Origin: an uncultured Mollicutes bacterium
GTDB taxonomy: Bacteria > Bacillota_I > Bacilli_A > Acholeplasmatales > Anaeroplasmataceae
Direction: 5' to 3'
DNA: 12,094 nt
NCBI GenBank assembly: GCA_937905855.1
Contig: CALCWU010000118.1
Location: forward strand, 1-12,094
The notes beneath the pieces are model-generated. The model was given only the letters and a program-made list of their open reading frames with translations, did not search any database and was not told the origin of the DNA. The translations under genes and the position numbers were made by a program. Shown here piece by piece: positions 12,092 to 12,094 of this stretch. Each line of letters opens with the position of its first letter. Position 1 is the stretch's first letter.

Positions 12092-12094
12092 AAA

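Overview
This window comes from an AT-rich, low-GC Gram-positive-type bacterium. The evidence is strong AAGGAG/AGGAGG-type ribosome binding sites before most genes, a Gram-positive style MerR/aldo-keto reductase module, a lipobox lipoprotein, and heavy A/T bias at third codon positions. Tryptophan is read from TGG and all 13 genes end in TAA or TAG. The window therefore fits a Bacilli/Erysipelotrichia/Clostridia-like gut Firmicute using the standard code better than a TGA-recoding Mycoplasma. The taxonomic placement is inference.

Layout. Bases 1-1131 hold the 3' part of an AAA_14/DUF4143 ATPase gene; the Walker A end lies outside the window. Then come two overlapping genes of unknown function (1186-2803), closed by a bidirectional terminator shared with a convergent MerR-family regulator (2821-3276, minus). 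The regulator is divergent from an aldo/keto reductase (3385-4245), which is followed 9 bases later by a RibD-C/DHFR-like reductase (4255-4935) and a terminator. The 85-100 bp between merR and the reductase is the most striking regulatory DNA here. Two promoters face away from each other and overlap at their -10 boxes, which together form a perfect 14-bp palindrome. Each carries a MerR-type dyad in its spacer, and the spacers are 19 bp on the reductase side and 17 bp on the merR side.

A 445-bp intergenic stretch with small repeats leads to an AlbA_2/HATPase/winged-helix protein (5381-6628) and a small lipoprotein (6717-7118). A second 406-bp gap contains a good terminator with no recognisable gene before it. 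The last block is a tight operon: a COG2509-type FAD oxidoreductase (7525-8943), purA (8936-10219), a DUF523/TudS-like iron-sulfur protein (10219-10659) and a five-helix membrane protein (10662-11462). It ends in a strong terminator. A monocistronic two-TM double-zinc-ribbon protein (11547-12023) closes the window.

How the genes work together. merR, the aldo/keto reductase and the RibD-like reductase look like an electrophile/carbonyl stress module: the regulator has a cysteine where B. subtilis AdhR has its aldehyde-sensing Cys. The purA operon links AMP synthesis with two redox/cysteine-rich proteins of uncertain role. The AAA gene and the AlbA_2 gene use the ATA isoleucine codon far more than purA or the aldo/keto reductase gene, so they may be accessory or acquired genes. 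No RNA genes, CRISPR array, transposase or prophage genes were seen.
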